Virus record (IMG/VR): IMGVR_UViG_3300031521_000276
Coordinates: 1 to 30,023 of that record
Source: a virus
Strand: one strand, 5' to 3'
Length of the DNA: 30,023 nucleotides
Shown piece by piece: positions 6,827-12,114 of this stretch (positions are counted from its first letter, which is position 1; each line of letters starts with the position of its first letter). Position numbers and translations under genes: made by a program. A model generated the notes under the pieces. That model searched no databases. It was not told the origin of the DNA and worked only from the letters and a program-made list of their open reading frames with translations.

Positions 6827-7311
6827 CTTATTCTCAAACTCCTTCCCTGCACCAACTCCGCCCCGGCTATCCCTCTTCCCGCTTTCAACGCATCCCCTAT
6901 TGCCTTTTTGTCAGGCTCAACTAATACTGTTGTGCGCTTGTATTCAGCAGGGATCAAGTCAATATCATGGATTTCAACCTTGCCAGGATTTGCTTGAAGG
7001 GATACTGTGAACAAATCTGTTTTAAATTTATCCCTGCCCAATAATTCCATTGCACCCTGCAACCTGTCTTTCAATGCTTTGGCTGCGTTCTCTTGCGCCC
7101 TTGCTCTATCAGCTAACCTTTTGCTCTCTGCCTTGATGCCGTCCGTGTCATTGAGCATTGCCATCATCTTGCAGTAACCGTCTACTTTTACATCCAATGC
7201 CATGTTCAGCGAATCAACAGTATCCAACCACATTTCAAGCTGTTCAGGATTTTTTTCAAGTTCTTCCATTGCTCCCTGATATGCAGGGACTAAATCGTAT
7301 AAGCGGGGCAT
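6823..7311 (-). CDS. Gp157-family phage protein
   Basis: 162 residues beginning MPRLYDLVPAYQ; GGAGG lies 8-10 bases before this ATG, so it is preferred over ATG 7329. It matches the Siphovirus Gp157 family: a long N-terminal coiled coil (KAESKRLADRARAQENAAKALKDR as its core), then a beta part ending in the characteristic AEYKRTTVLVEPDKKAIGDALKAG. The family is found beside phage recombination genes and has been linked to phage resistance in Streptococcus thermophilus. Its exact activity is not established. Confidence 0.82.
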   Translation of the reverse strand: MPRLYDLVPAYQGAMEELEKNPEQLEMWLDTVDSLNMALDVKVDGYCKMMAMLNDTDGIKAESKRLADRARAQENAAKALKDRLQGAMELLGRDKFKTDLFTVSLQANPGKVEIHDIDLIPAEYKRTTVLVEPDKKAIGDALKAGRGIAGAELVQGRSLRIR

Positions 7312-7338
7312 ACTATAATCCACCTCCATCGCTTTCTG

Positions 7339-7530
7339 CTATGCCTTGGCTTTGTGTATCTCCAGAATCCTTTCATAGTTTGCTTCCTCCCCAAACTTTT
7401 TGTTTTGATTTGGGATTAATCTACAACATTTGTCCAGCTTTGCATACATGGCGCATTTGCTATTCAAGCACTCGACCATCAGCATTTTGTCGTTAATGGA
7501 TAGCAAGGGGCAAATCAAGGGTTCATTCAT
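7339..7530 (-). CDS. Small Cys-containing hypothetical protein, 63 aa
   Basis: 63 residues with five cysteines, including CLNSKC and KCCRL, which could form a small metal-binding site. AAGGAGG is placed 9 bases before ATG 7530, which lies 8 bases inside the preceding gene. No family recognised. Confidence 0.55.
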   Translation of the reverse strand: MNEPLICPLLSINDKMLMVECLNSKCAMYAKLDKCCRLIPNQNKKFGEEANYERILEIHKAKA

Positions 7531-7864
7531 CTGTTGAGTCCTCCTTTTTCCTTAAATAACCGCCAATTTCGGCTTTCAAAGATGTGATAATGGCATCGCT
7601 ATCTGCTTTAATTCGAGTTAGATTGATTTTGAGTTCGCGTATTTCGTTGTTCTGTGCCGTTATGGTGTTTACCATGTCCATAGCAATGTCGTGCGCCGCC
7701 GCCGCAGAATAAGTGGTGTGTTCAAAAGCACCATTATAAGTAACCCTTACCTTCGCTTTGACAAGGGGAACAATTAGCATAGGCGGAAATGTCGTAGAAA
7801 CTATTTCCTCGCCCTCCGTTATCCCCTTGCTGTTTTCAAATCCAAAGAACTTTTTCACATTCAT
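7523..7864 (-). CDS. Hypothetical coiled-coil protein, 113 aa
   Basis: 113 residues. The N-terminal half is mixed (FFGFENSKGITEGEE), with VKAKVRVTYNG probably a beta pair. The C-terminal half (VNTITAQNNEIRELKINLTRIKADSDAIITSLKAEI) is a coiled coil. AGGAGAGG precedes the ATG, which overlaps the upstream stop as ATGA. Function unknown. Confidence 0.55.
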   Translation of the reverse strand: MNVKKFFGFENSKGITEGEEIVSTTFPPMLIVPLVKAKVRVTYNGAFEHTTYSAAAAHDIAMDMVNTITAQNNEIRELKINLTRIKADSDAIITSLKAEIGGYLRKKEDSTDE

Positions 7865-7989
7865 TCTTCTTCCTCTCCTTCATCATTTATGCACTCTTCA
7901 AGTTTGCAGAACCATTCAACTTTTGTGCCACGATCTGTAGGGGTATAATCCATGATGCAGAATCTACACCCTATGCACTTGCTGTCCAC
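7861..7989 (-). CDS. Small CxxCxxC protein, about 42 aa
   Basis: From GTG 7989 (GGGGGAG just before it, spacing short) the frame encodes CIGCRFCIMDYTPTDRG and later CKLEEC, ending in a run of Glu, with TGA at 7863-7861 overlapping the next ATG. If ATG 7953 is used instead, 30 residues remain and the CxxCxxC cluster is lost. The overlap pattern matches the rest of the operon. Start uncertain, function unknown. Confidence 0.42.
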   Translation of the reverse strand: MDSKCIGCRFCIMDYTPTDRGTKVEWFCKLEECINDEGEEEE

Positions 7990-8219
7990 TTCTCCCCCAA
8001 ATACACTTCAGCTTTCTTCTTTTCCCTCTCCAGCAAAAAGCACTCGATTGAATCCAATAGCACTTCAGCTTGCTGCTGCGATAGTGTGACATGGAGGATG
8101 GTTTGTGACCCGACAGAAAATCTAATTCCAACGCTGTCCTCTGTGACTTCCCATACTTCAAAGTTTGTCTGCTTTTCGCAGGATAGGCAGGCTGTAAAGT
8201 ATGTGCTATAGTTTGTCAT
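7971..8219 (-). CDS. Hypothetical protein, 82 aa
   Basis: 82 residues with a good AAAGGAG site 7 bases before ATG 8219. A Cys pair (CLSCEKQT) near the N-terminus is followed by a beta-rich stretch (NFEVWEVTEDSVGIRFSV) and a helical C-terminal half. No family recognised. Confidence 0.58.
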   Translation of the reverse strand: MTNYSTYFTACLSCEKQTNFEVWEVTEDSVGIRFSVGSQTILHVTLSQQQAEVLLDSIECFLLEREKKKAEVYLGEKWTASA

Positions 8220-8232
8220 TTGGATGCTCCTT

Positions 8233-8316
8233 TCAATATATGTTCCTGTATACCGTCCACCAGAACACCAACCCGATCATTGTTGCAAGAAGCCATGTTG
8301 CTCCGCGCTCTGTCAT
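8233..8316 (-). CDS. Micro membrane protein, 27 aa
   Basis: A 27-codon frame from ATG 8316 with an AGGTGG site upstream, overlapping the end of the pentapeptide gene by a few bases and ending at TGA 8235-8233. The sequence MTERGATWLLATMIGLVFWW followed by TVYRNIY is one transmembrane helix with charged ends. Too short for homology. Small membrane peptides are common in early phage operons; function unknown. Confidence 0.5.
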   Translation of the reverse strand: MTERGATWLLATMIGLVFWWTVYRNIY

Positions 8317-8317
8317 T

Positions 8318-8947
8318 TTACCTATCCACCTTGCATATCAATTGCACTCTGCTTGTCCTAAACTTCCCATCATTTTCAAGTGGTACGCAAGCACCAACAA
8401 GCCATTCAAATTTGATAAGGCATTTCCATATTTGCTTGCGAGTGTTGGTTTTTACCCAATCAAGCGTTGCAACATTGATGCCGTGGGAACAGGTTTGAAA
8501 GATGTTCATGTCGCAGAACTCGTTGAGTATTGAATTTTCTTCAATTACCCATGATTCAGGAGAATTGCGGTGATCTCCGAAAGTCTTGTAGCAGACATAC
8601 CCTTCTACTGTCCGTTCAAGTTTTTCGAGAATGTTGAATTGTTTGGATGTGTCAGGGATGCCTTTTGCGCCATTCAAATCTGCGTTTCTCAAATCTGCGC
8701 CACTCAAATTTGCGCCACTCAAATCTGCGTTTCTCAAATATGCGCCACTCAAATCTGCGCCACTCAAATCTGCGTTTCTCAAATATGCGCCACTCAAATC
8801 TGCGCCACTCAAATTTGCGCCATTCAAATTTGCGCCACTCAAATCTGCGCTTCTCAAATCTGCGCGTTTCCCGCTTGGTTCATTTCTTAACCATCGTCCA
8901 TGACTCTCAATAATTTCTTTTAGTTTTTCCGCTGATATTTTCTCCAT
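8318..8947 (-). CDS. Pentapeptide-repeat protein
   Basis: 209 residues. After a short helical lead ([13 protein letters not shown]) about 13 tandem A(D/N/Y)Lxx repeats fill residues 28-96, which should form a right-handed quadrilateral beta-helix. Residues 100-209 are a separate C-terminal domain seen with such repeats in other phage proteins ([13 protein letters not shown], then [22 protein letters not shown]). GGAGGG precedes ATG by 7 bases. Some pentapeptide proteins mimic DNA and bind gyrase, but no such activity is shown here. The coding DNA is a visible 15/30-bp repeat. Confidence 0.82.
   Translation of the reverse strand: MEKISAEKLKEIIESHGRWLRNEPSGKRADLRSADLSGANLNGANLSGADLSGAYLRNADLSGADLSGAYLRNADLSGANLSGADLRNADLNGAKGIPDTSKQFNILEKLERTVEGYVCYKTFGDHRNSPESWVIEENSILNEFCDMNIFQTCSHGINVATLDWVKTNTRKQIWKCLIKFEWLVGACVPLENDGKFRTSRVQLICKVDR
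8678..8868. repeat. 15-bp tandem repeat array coding pentapeptides
   Basis: About a dozen imperfect 15-bp units of the type CAAATCTGCGCCACT recur, with 30-45-bp higher-order blocks repeated nearly exactly. They encode the A(D/N)LSG repeats on the minus strand. The near identity of adjacent blocks suggests recent expansion by slippage or unequal exchange. Confidence 0.85.
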
Positions 8948-8973
8948 TTTTCTTTCCCTCCTATTTTTTATTA

Positions 8974-9078
8974 TTAAAGCAGAATCATGCTTTTCCGCTG
9001 TGCTATCAGCACCATCTGCACGCCAGCAAGCAGGATGAGGCAGAATAAACAGAGTAGCGTCTCCAAATTCAGTTTCAT
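8974..9078 (-). CDS. Micro membrane protein, 34 aa
   Basis: A 34-codon frame from ATG 9078 with AGGAGG 8 bases upstream, ending at TAA 8976-8974. It consists of [20 protein letters not shown], then QMVLIAQRK, i.e. one transmembrane helix and a basic end. It lies between the leftward regulator and the pentapeptide-repeat gene, so it would be one of the first early proteins made. Function unknown. Confidence 0.55.
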   Translation of the reverse strand: MKLNLETLLCLFCLILLAGVQMVLIAQRKSMILL

Positions 9079-9095
9079 AATTTATCCTCCTTTAA

Positions 9096-9302
9096 TTAAG
9101 CACGTACACTTTTTTTGTACGTCATTTGGGCACAGAAAATGCGATCAACCGTTGATCCGAGATAGTATGCAATCTTGGCAGCTATTTCAAGCGATGGTTT
9201 TCTAAGTCCGTTCTCAATAGCTACGATGGTATGATAACTGCATCCTATGTCGGCGGCTAATCGCTCCCTTGAAATGCCTTGTTTCTTGCGTAGTTCCTGC
9301 AA
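9096..9302 (-). CDS. XRE-family HTH regulator, Cro-like, TTG start
   Basis: 68 residues. The frame could open at GTG 9341, but AGGAGGTG stands about 9 bases before TTG 9302 and the leftward promoter would begin RNA near 9339, so TTG is the likely start. The HTH is ISRERLAADIGCSYHTIVAIENG, followed by KPSLEIAAKIAYYLGSTVDRIF. Being first in the leftward early operon and divergent from another HTH gene, it is probably the Cro-type partner. A TGTACGT palindrome lies within its 3' end. Confidence 0.8.
   Translation of the reverse strand: MQELRKKQGISRERLAADIGCSYHTIVAIENGLRKPSLEIAAKIAYYLGSTVDRIFCAQMTYKKSVRA
9102..9122. promoter_or_regulatory. Palindromic operator-like site ACGTACA-N7-TGTACGT
   Basis: A perfect 7-bp inverted repeat with a 7-base spacer lies at the 3' end of the leftward HTH gene. 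The same TGTACG half-site recurs in the divergent control region 200 bp away, so one regulator may bind both places and loop the DNA or act as a roadblock to leftward transcription. Confidence 0.5.
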
Positions 9303-9314
9303 TCTTTGTTCACC

Positions 9315-9400
9315 TCCTGTACGATTTTTTTTGTCTGTCACGTACAGGATACACCATTACGTACAAAAAAGCAAGTCTTTTTAAAGAATATTTTGTACGA
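9315..9400. promoter_or_regulatory. Operator cluster of TGTACG half-sites
   Basis: Half-sites occur at 9318-9323 (TGTACG), 9341-9346 (CGTACA), 9360-9365 (CGTACA) and 9394-9399 (TGTACG). The first two are arms of TCCTGTACG / CGTACAGGA (9315-9323 and 9341-9349). They flank and overlap the leftward promoter, as expected of sites through which an HTH repressor controls it. Confidence 0.6.
9346..9374 (-). promoter_or_regulatory. Leftward early promoter
   Basis: On the minus strand, TTGCTT (9374-9369) and TATCCT (9351-9346) are separated by 17 bases. TGTACG half-sites lie in the spacer and next to the -10, so a bound repressor would block RNA polymerase. It should drive the whole early operon down to position 1. 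Confidence 0.55.
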
Positions 9401-9402
9401 GC

Positions 9403-9436
9403 GTTATAACACTTTAAAAAACGGACGTGTTATAAT
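9403..9436 (+). promoter_or_regulatory. Rightward extended -10 promoter with inverted repeat
   Basis: TGTTATAAT at 9428-9436 is an extended -10 element (TG one base before TATAAT); the -35 is weak. GTTATAACAC (9403-9412) and GTGTTATAAT (9427-9436) form an inverted repeat over the promoter, a possible autoregulatory operator distinct from the TGTACG sites. It would transcribe the HTH gene that starts at 9473. Confidence 0.5.
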
Positions 9437-9472
9437 ATACTCATAGTACGAACATCAAGGAGGTGACATGAA

Positions 9473-9832
9473 ATGACTTTTGGAACTAGACTACAGGAAT
9501 TAAGAAAAGCAAAAGGATATTCAAGGGCAGACGTTGCTTCTCTTATGGGAATGAGCAGCGTCAGCGTGGAAAAATGGGAACTAGACAAAAGAAGACCCTC
9601 TTTGCAGAGGGCCGAGGTGCTTGCCAATTTATACGGTTTGTCTGTAAATGAATTAATTGGAGATACTATATTTACAAAAGACCAAAAAATGAAAGCGTCT
9701 GTAATTGCAACAATTTTATCATCAAATGACAATGGGAAAAAACAAGAACTAAAAGACAAATTAATAAAAATGGGATTTACGGACAACCAGATCGAATCGT
9801 TTTTTTCAATGGCAATAACAATTTTTCGCTAA
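9473..9832 (+). CDS. XRE-family repressor, CI-like
   Basis: 119 residues, on the strand opposite to the early operon. The HTH is YSRADVASLMGMSSVSVEKW, followed by KRRPSLQRAEVLANLYGLSVNELIG, the standard XRE fold. The C-terminal 50 residues are basic and helical, probably for dimerisation. There is no Ser/Lys peptidase domain, so it is not cleaved by RecA like lambda CI. AAGGAGGTGA lies 9 bases before the ATG. Its divergent position makes it the likely lysogeny repressor. Confidence 0.8.
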   Translation: MTFGTRLQELRKAKGYSRADVASLMGMSSVSVEKWELDKRRPSLQRAEVLANLYGLSVNELIGDTIFTKDQKMKASVIATILSSNDNGKKQELKDKLIKMGFTDNQIESFFSMAITIFR

Positions 9833-9833
9833 A

Positions 9834-10020
9834 TTAAAGAACGTCAATAATTTCAATAAAATCGTCATACTCATCGAACAACATCGTCCACCCCCTTATG
9901 TAAGGGTACTGTCCATCGTCGCTGTATGGGTTTGTTGTTAATAGGATACGCTTTATCTCTAATTAATGCAATGCCACGAAAAGGACAACAGTCATTATCC
10001 CAAAGTGGAAAAAATTTTTA
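9834..10020 (-). pseudogene. Frameshifted remnant of a small minus-strand gene
   Basis: Between the two plus-strand regulators the minus strand reads like protein in two successive frames. Upstream: FFPLWDNDCCPFRGIALIRDK. After a shift near 9950 it continues KRILLTTNPYSDDGQYPYIR, then GWTMLFDEYDDFIEIIDVL and TAA at 9836-9834. No start codon is available for the upstream part. A 16-codon frame starting at ATG within it has an AGGGGGTGG site and might still be translated. No family recognised; either a decayed gene or a sequencing indel. Confidence 0.4.
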
Positions 10021-10067
10021 CCCACCCCCTTAACTCAACTAAACTTAAAATAAGGAGATGACACTCA

Positions 10068-10487
10068 ATGAAACTTCAAGACAAACTGAAAAAACTGCGT
10101 GGCAGCATCAGCATGACACAGCTTGCAAAAGACTCCGGCATCCCACAATCGTCATTGTCTGAAATTGAAGCAGGCAAAACTGAACCCAAGACAAAAACAT
10201 TACTTGCCCTTGCTGACTACTTCAAGGTTCCTGTAGAGTATTTGCTGCGTGATGACATAGGAACGCTTACAGAGCCTGTCAGACCCTTTCCTGTTGAATC
10301 TAACAAAGTAGTGCAGCAGTTTAGTGACTTTGATAAGCCGGTGAGGGTGAAGGCAAAAACATTTCCGATTGATTTAAGTCCTGAACTGGATGCTGCTGTT
10401 ATGAGGGCTGCAAGGCGCATGGGCGTTTATAAGAAGGATTGGTTTCTGTTGGCGATACGGCATGAGTTGGAGAGAACAGATGGTTGA
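10068..10487 (+). CDS. XRE-family regulator with C-terminal RHH-like segment
   Basis: 139 residues with AAGGAG upstream. Residues 1-65 are an HTH (SMTQLAKDSGIPQSSLSEIEAGKTEP) close to immunity repressors. After a Pro/Val linker, the C-terminus (FPIDLSPELDAAVMRAARRM, then GVYKKDWFLLAIRHELE) has the strand-helix-helix pattern of ribbon-helix-helix proteins. It follows the CI-like gene in the same direction and may be a second repressor or a superinfection-immunity factor. Confidence 0.72.
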   Translation: MKLQDKLKKLRGSISMTQLAKDSGIPQSSLSEIEAGKTEPKTKTLLALADYFKVPVEYLLRDDIGTLTEPVRPFPVESNKVVQQFSDFDKPVRVKAKTFPIDLSPELDAAVMRAARRMGVYKKDWFLLAIRHELERTDG

Positions 10488-10584
10488 GTGCAGCCTTAAA
10501 CTTCCCGGTCGGAAGAAGTGGGCAGAGCGTAGAAACTCCTGCATGGAAGCAGAAGTCCCACACTCTATTTACTTCCCGTATAGT
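10488..10584 (+). mobile_element. Possible 3' scar of an IS200/IS605 tnpB
   Basis: Directly after the HTH gene, one frame reads LSAALNFPVGRSGQSVETPA, then WKQKSHTLFTSRIVVVL and TAG near 10582-10584. This resembles the variable C-terminal tails of TnpB proteins (VET..WKQ type), and the DNA GAAACTCCTGCATGGAAGCAG resembles tnpB 3' ends from Firmicutes that I remember. ACTCTAT / ATAGAGT can pair just after it. No catalytic part survives. This is a weak call made from memory of the family. Confidence 0.25.
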
Positions 10585-10922
10585 TGTCGTGTTATAGAGT
10601 CTATTGCATCCACTCAAAGCGTCCTTGTTTCATTTGCAATAGAAGAGTCTCCAATCCTCGCGGATTCGCCTTCTCCAACCCCGCCTATTTTCGGTAGCAG
10701 TCACCGTCTTTTGTACATGAACCTGCCAACAGCGATTTAACCGCAATCAGGTAAGTTTCGCACTCCTGTACTGGACGCATACCCCCCGCCGGTTGTTTAA
10801 TTGTTACCGGAAAACACTCTCCGCGCAATCATGTAGAAAGAAGTCCTTGTAAAACAAGATACCCTCTTTCATTTTGGACAAACAAAAATAGGAGTCGCGC
10901 AAAGTAAATGCAGCAACCCCTA
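10585..10922. other. Gene-free stretch
   Basis: No convincing coding frame on either strand; a plus-strand frame here has no ribosome site and unnatural composition. Small hairpins are visible, such as CCGGT...ACCGG near 10791-10816 and CTTG...CAAG near 10850, but none has a U tract. The first arm of a 14-bp inverted repeat (10902-10915) lies at its end. Confidence 0.5.
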
Positions 10923-10952
10923 TTGCCAAACTGACAAAAGGCATAGTATAAT
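10923..10952 (+). promoter_or_regulatory. Promoter for a candidate small RNA
   Basis: TTGCCA (10923-10928) and a perfect TATAAT (10947-10952) are 18 bases apart, predicting a start near 10959. No coding frame with a ribosome site follows before the terminator at 11047-11084. Confidence 0.6.
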
Positions 10953-10958
10953 TAGAAC

Positions 10959-11090
10959 ACATCGAATGAAGTGCTGCATTTACTTCGTTCGAGTCTTGGA
11001 GGAACGGCTAATTCCAACAAGACATTCAATTTAATGATAGTATAGCAAAACAGGCCCAGAGTTACAAGACTTTGGACCTGTTTTGTTTAA
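10959..11090 (+). ncRNA. Candidate structured small RNA, about 130 nt
   Basis: The predicted transcript begins after TATAAT at 10952. It contains a hairpin CGAATGAAGT / ACTTCGTTCG (10963-10990), a second stem CTTGGA / TCCAACAAG (10995-11021) and ends in a 16-bp terminator. TGCTGCATTTACTT (10972-10985), in the first loop and stem, is perfectly complementary to 10902-10915 upstream of the promoter. No open frame is evident. It could be a regulatory RNA of the lysogeny region. No known family recognised. Confidence 0.45.
11047..11084. terminator. Bidirectional intrinsic terminator
   Basis: AAAACAGGCCCAGAGT (11047-11062) pairs with ACTTTGGACCTGTTTT (11069-11084), a 16-bp stem with one mismatch and one G-U pair, and a 6-base loop. 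The A and T runs at the stem ends give U tracts in both directions. It would end the plus-strand small RNA and the minus-strand HNH gene, whose stop is 7 bases away. Confidence 0.8.
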
Positions 11091-11564
11091 TTATGGGATT
11101 ATGTTTAGACAGGCGTATTCGCCAATTAGTTCTTCTGCTTTTTTATTATAGGCACGAGCAGCGTCTATTTCTGTGTAAAATTCTCCGATAAACATTAATT
11201 TACGATTAACAGTTACCCTGGCTAACCATTTACGTTTGGCAGTAGCATAATGAACGCCCTTGAATTTGGATGATGTTAAACGCTTTGTTTTTTCTCTGTT
11301 ATGTTGGTTTTGGCTATTTGTGCAACATCTTAAATTATATCTTTGGTTATTAAGTCCATTGTTATCTCTGTGATCAACCATCATTTCTTCAGGAGCATTA
11401 ACCAAGAACCTATGCAGATATGTTAATTCTCCGTTATTGCGGAAAATTGCATATTGTATGTTTCTAGGTTTAATAACAAAAACGTTTTTGTCTTTTACTC
11501 TACCCCAATCTTCCTCGTCAATAAGAATCTCATGTCCCGACTTTGTTTTGATAATTTTGCACAT
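11091..11564 (-). CDS. HNH homing endonuclease with AP2 DNA-binding domain
   Basis: 157 residues from ATG 11564; a GTG at 11576 is possible, and the AAGGAG site lies between ideal distances for either. Residues about 47-90 contain the HNH_3 core YLHRFLV, then VDHRDNNGLNNQRYNLR and TNSQNQHNR. Residues about 100-145 (KFKGVHYATAKRKWLARVTV, then FIGEFYTEIDAARAYNKKA) form an AP2-like DNA-binding domain. Such free-standing HNH-AP2 genes are selfish homing endonucleases. It forms its own unit between two gene-free zones, consistent with insertion. Confidence 0.85.
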   Translation of the reverse strand: MCKIIKTKSGHEILIDEEDWGRVKDKNVFVIKPRNIQYAIFRNNGELTYLHRFLVNAPEEMMVDHRDNNGLNNQRYNLRCCTNSQNQHNREKTKRLTSSKFKGVHYATAKRKWLARVTVNRKLMFIGEFYTEIDAARAYNKKAEELIGEYACLNIIP

Positions 11565-11639
11565 AAAAAAATACACGCTCCTTCATGTTTCTCCTTTAAG
11601 GTCACGAGAGGGAAAGCGTAAAGGAGTACGCTTGTTCAT

Positions 11640-11658
11640 TTCGGTTAATTACTCCGAA
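11640..11658. promoter_or_regulatory. Imperfect palindrome upstream of the HNH gene
   Basis: TTCGGTTAATTACTCCGAA is an imperfect 19-bp palindrome with perfect TTCGG/CCGAA arms, 75 bases before the HNH start. AT-rich DNA with possible -10 elements (GATAAT) adjoins it. It may be an operator or an RNA stem in the HNH leader. Confidence 0.35.
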
Positions 11659-11698
11659 ATTATCCCTCTATATATTATTGTATCATATTGAAAGTGCG

Positions 11699-11957
11699 AA
11701 ATCAAGTGGTAGTGTCTGACTCGCCTACAGCCATAAGGGTTTCAAGCGTTTCATTCGTAAATGCCCTACAAGGCCCCTGAAATCATTCGGCAATAGTAAA
11801 GTATACCCCTATGTCCCCCACTCCACAACATACTGTGAGCAAATGCCCAAAAGTCGATTGACTATTGTGCAGATACATCGTCACTTTGTCAGCATGAGTG
11901 ACAAGGTATCCAAAACATTATTTTGTTGGTGAAGTTTTGGTAAGGACATAAATGCCT
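11699..11957 (-). pseudogene. Decayed coding remnant with in-frame stops
   Basis: One minus-strand frame reads GIYVLTKTSPTK, stop, CFGYLVTHADKVTMYLHNSQ, STFGHLLTVCCGVGDIGVYFTIAE, stop, FQGPCRAFTNETLETLMAVG, ESDTTT, stop. The composition looks protein-like across two internal stops with the frame unchanged. The end resembles the C-terminal tail of a longer protein. I cannot name the family. It may be what is left of a recombinase or other mobile gene in this accessory zone. Confidence 0.3.
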
Positions 11958-11977
11958 CTACCACTTATTAAAATTAT

Positions 11978-12048
11978 CGTCCGCTTTCTTTAATACCGGA
12001 CGCAAATATCGGACGCTATTAAAGCCGGACGATAATACCGGACGCAAA
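11978..12048. repeat. Cluster of CGGACG repeats
   Basis: CGGACG occurs at 11997, 12010, 12026 and 12039, and its complement CGTCCG at 11978. Spacings between the direct copies are 13, 16 and 13. A longer unit TAATACCGGACGCAAA is repeated exactly at 11991-12006 and 12033-12048. The inverted copy allows a CGTCCG...CGGACG stem. The cluster lies just past the terminator, in non-coding DNA, so it looks like an array of protein-binding sites. Confidence 0.75.
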
Positions 12049-12083
12049 CAAAAATGCCCTCCTGCTTTCCAGTGCAAGAGGGC
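12046..12083 (-). terminator. Intrinsic terminator of the nucleotide-metabolism/spanin unit
   Basis: On the minus strand GCCCTC (12083-12078) pairs with GAGGGC (12061-12056), extended by TGC/GCA after one mismatch, and is followed by ATTTTTGTTT. It sits 32 bases after the last stop codon of the leftward unit, ending late transcription before the regulatory zone. Confidence 0.85.
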
Positions 12084-12114
12084 TATAACAAAAGGATGGG
12101 AGGGGGAGGAAAGG

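Noticed and set aside
8678-8868. Regular repeats that could be mistaken for a CRISPR array
   Set aside because: The units are contiguous, 15 bp long, without unique spacers, and encode pentapeptides in frame.
8570-8913. Three plus-strand frames of about 90-106 codons with repetitive sequence
   Set aside because: They are antisense shadows of the pentapeptide repeats; the 15-bp repeat removes stops in all frames.
10462-10740. Plus-strand frame of 92 codons after the HTH gene
   Set aside because: It overlaps the HTH gene end, has no ribosome site, and its composition is not protein-like. The neighbouring frame reads better as a decayed tnpB tail.
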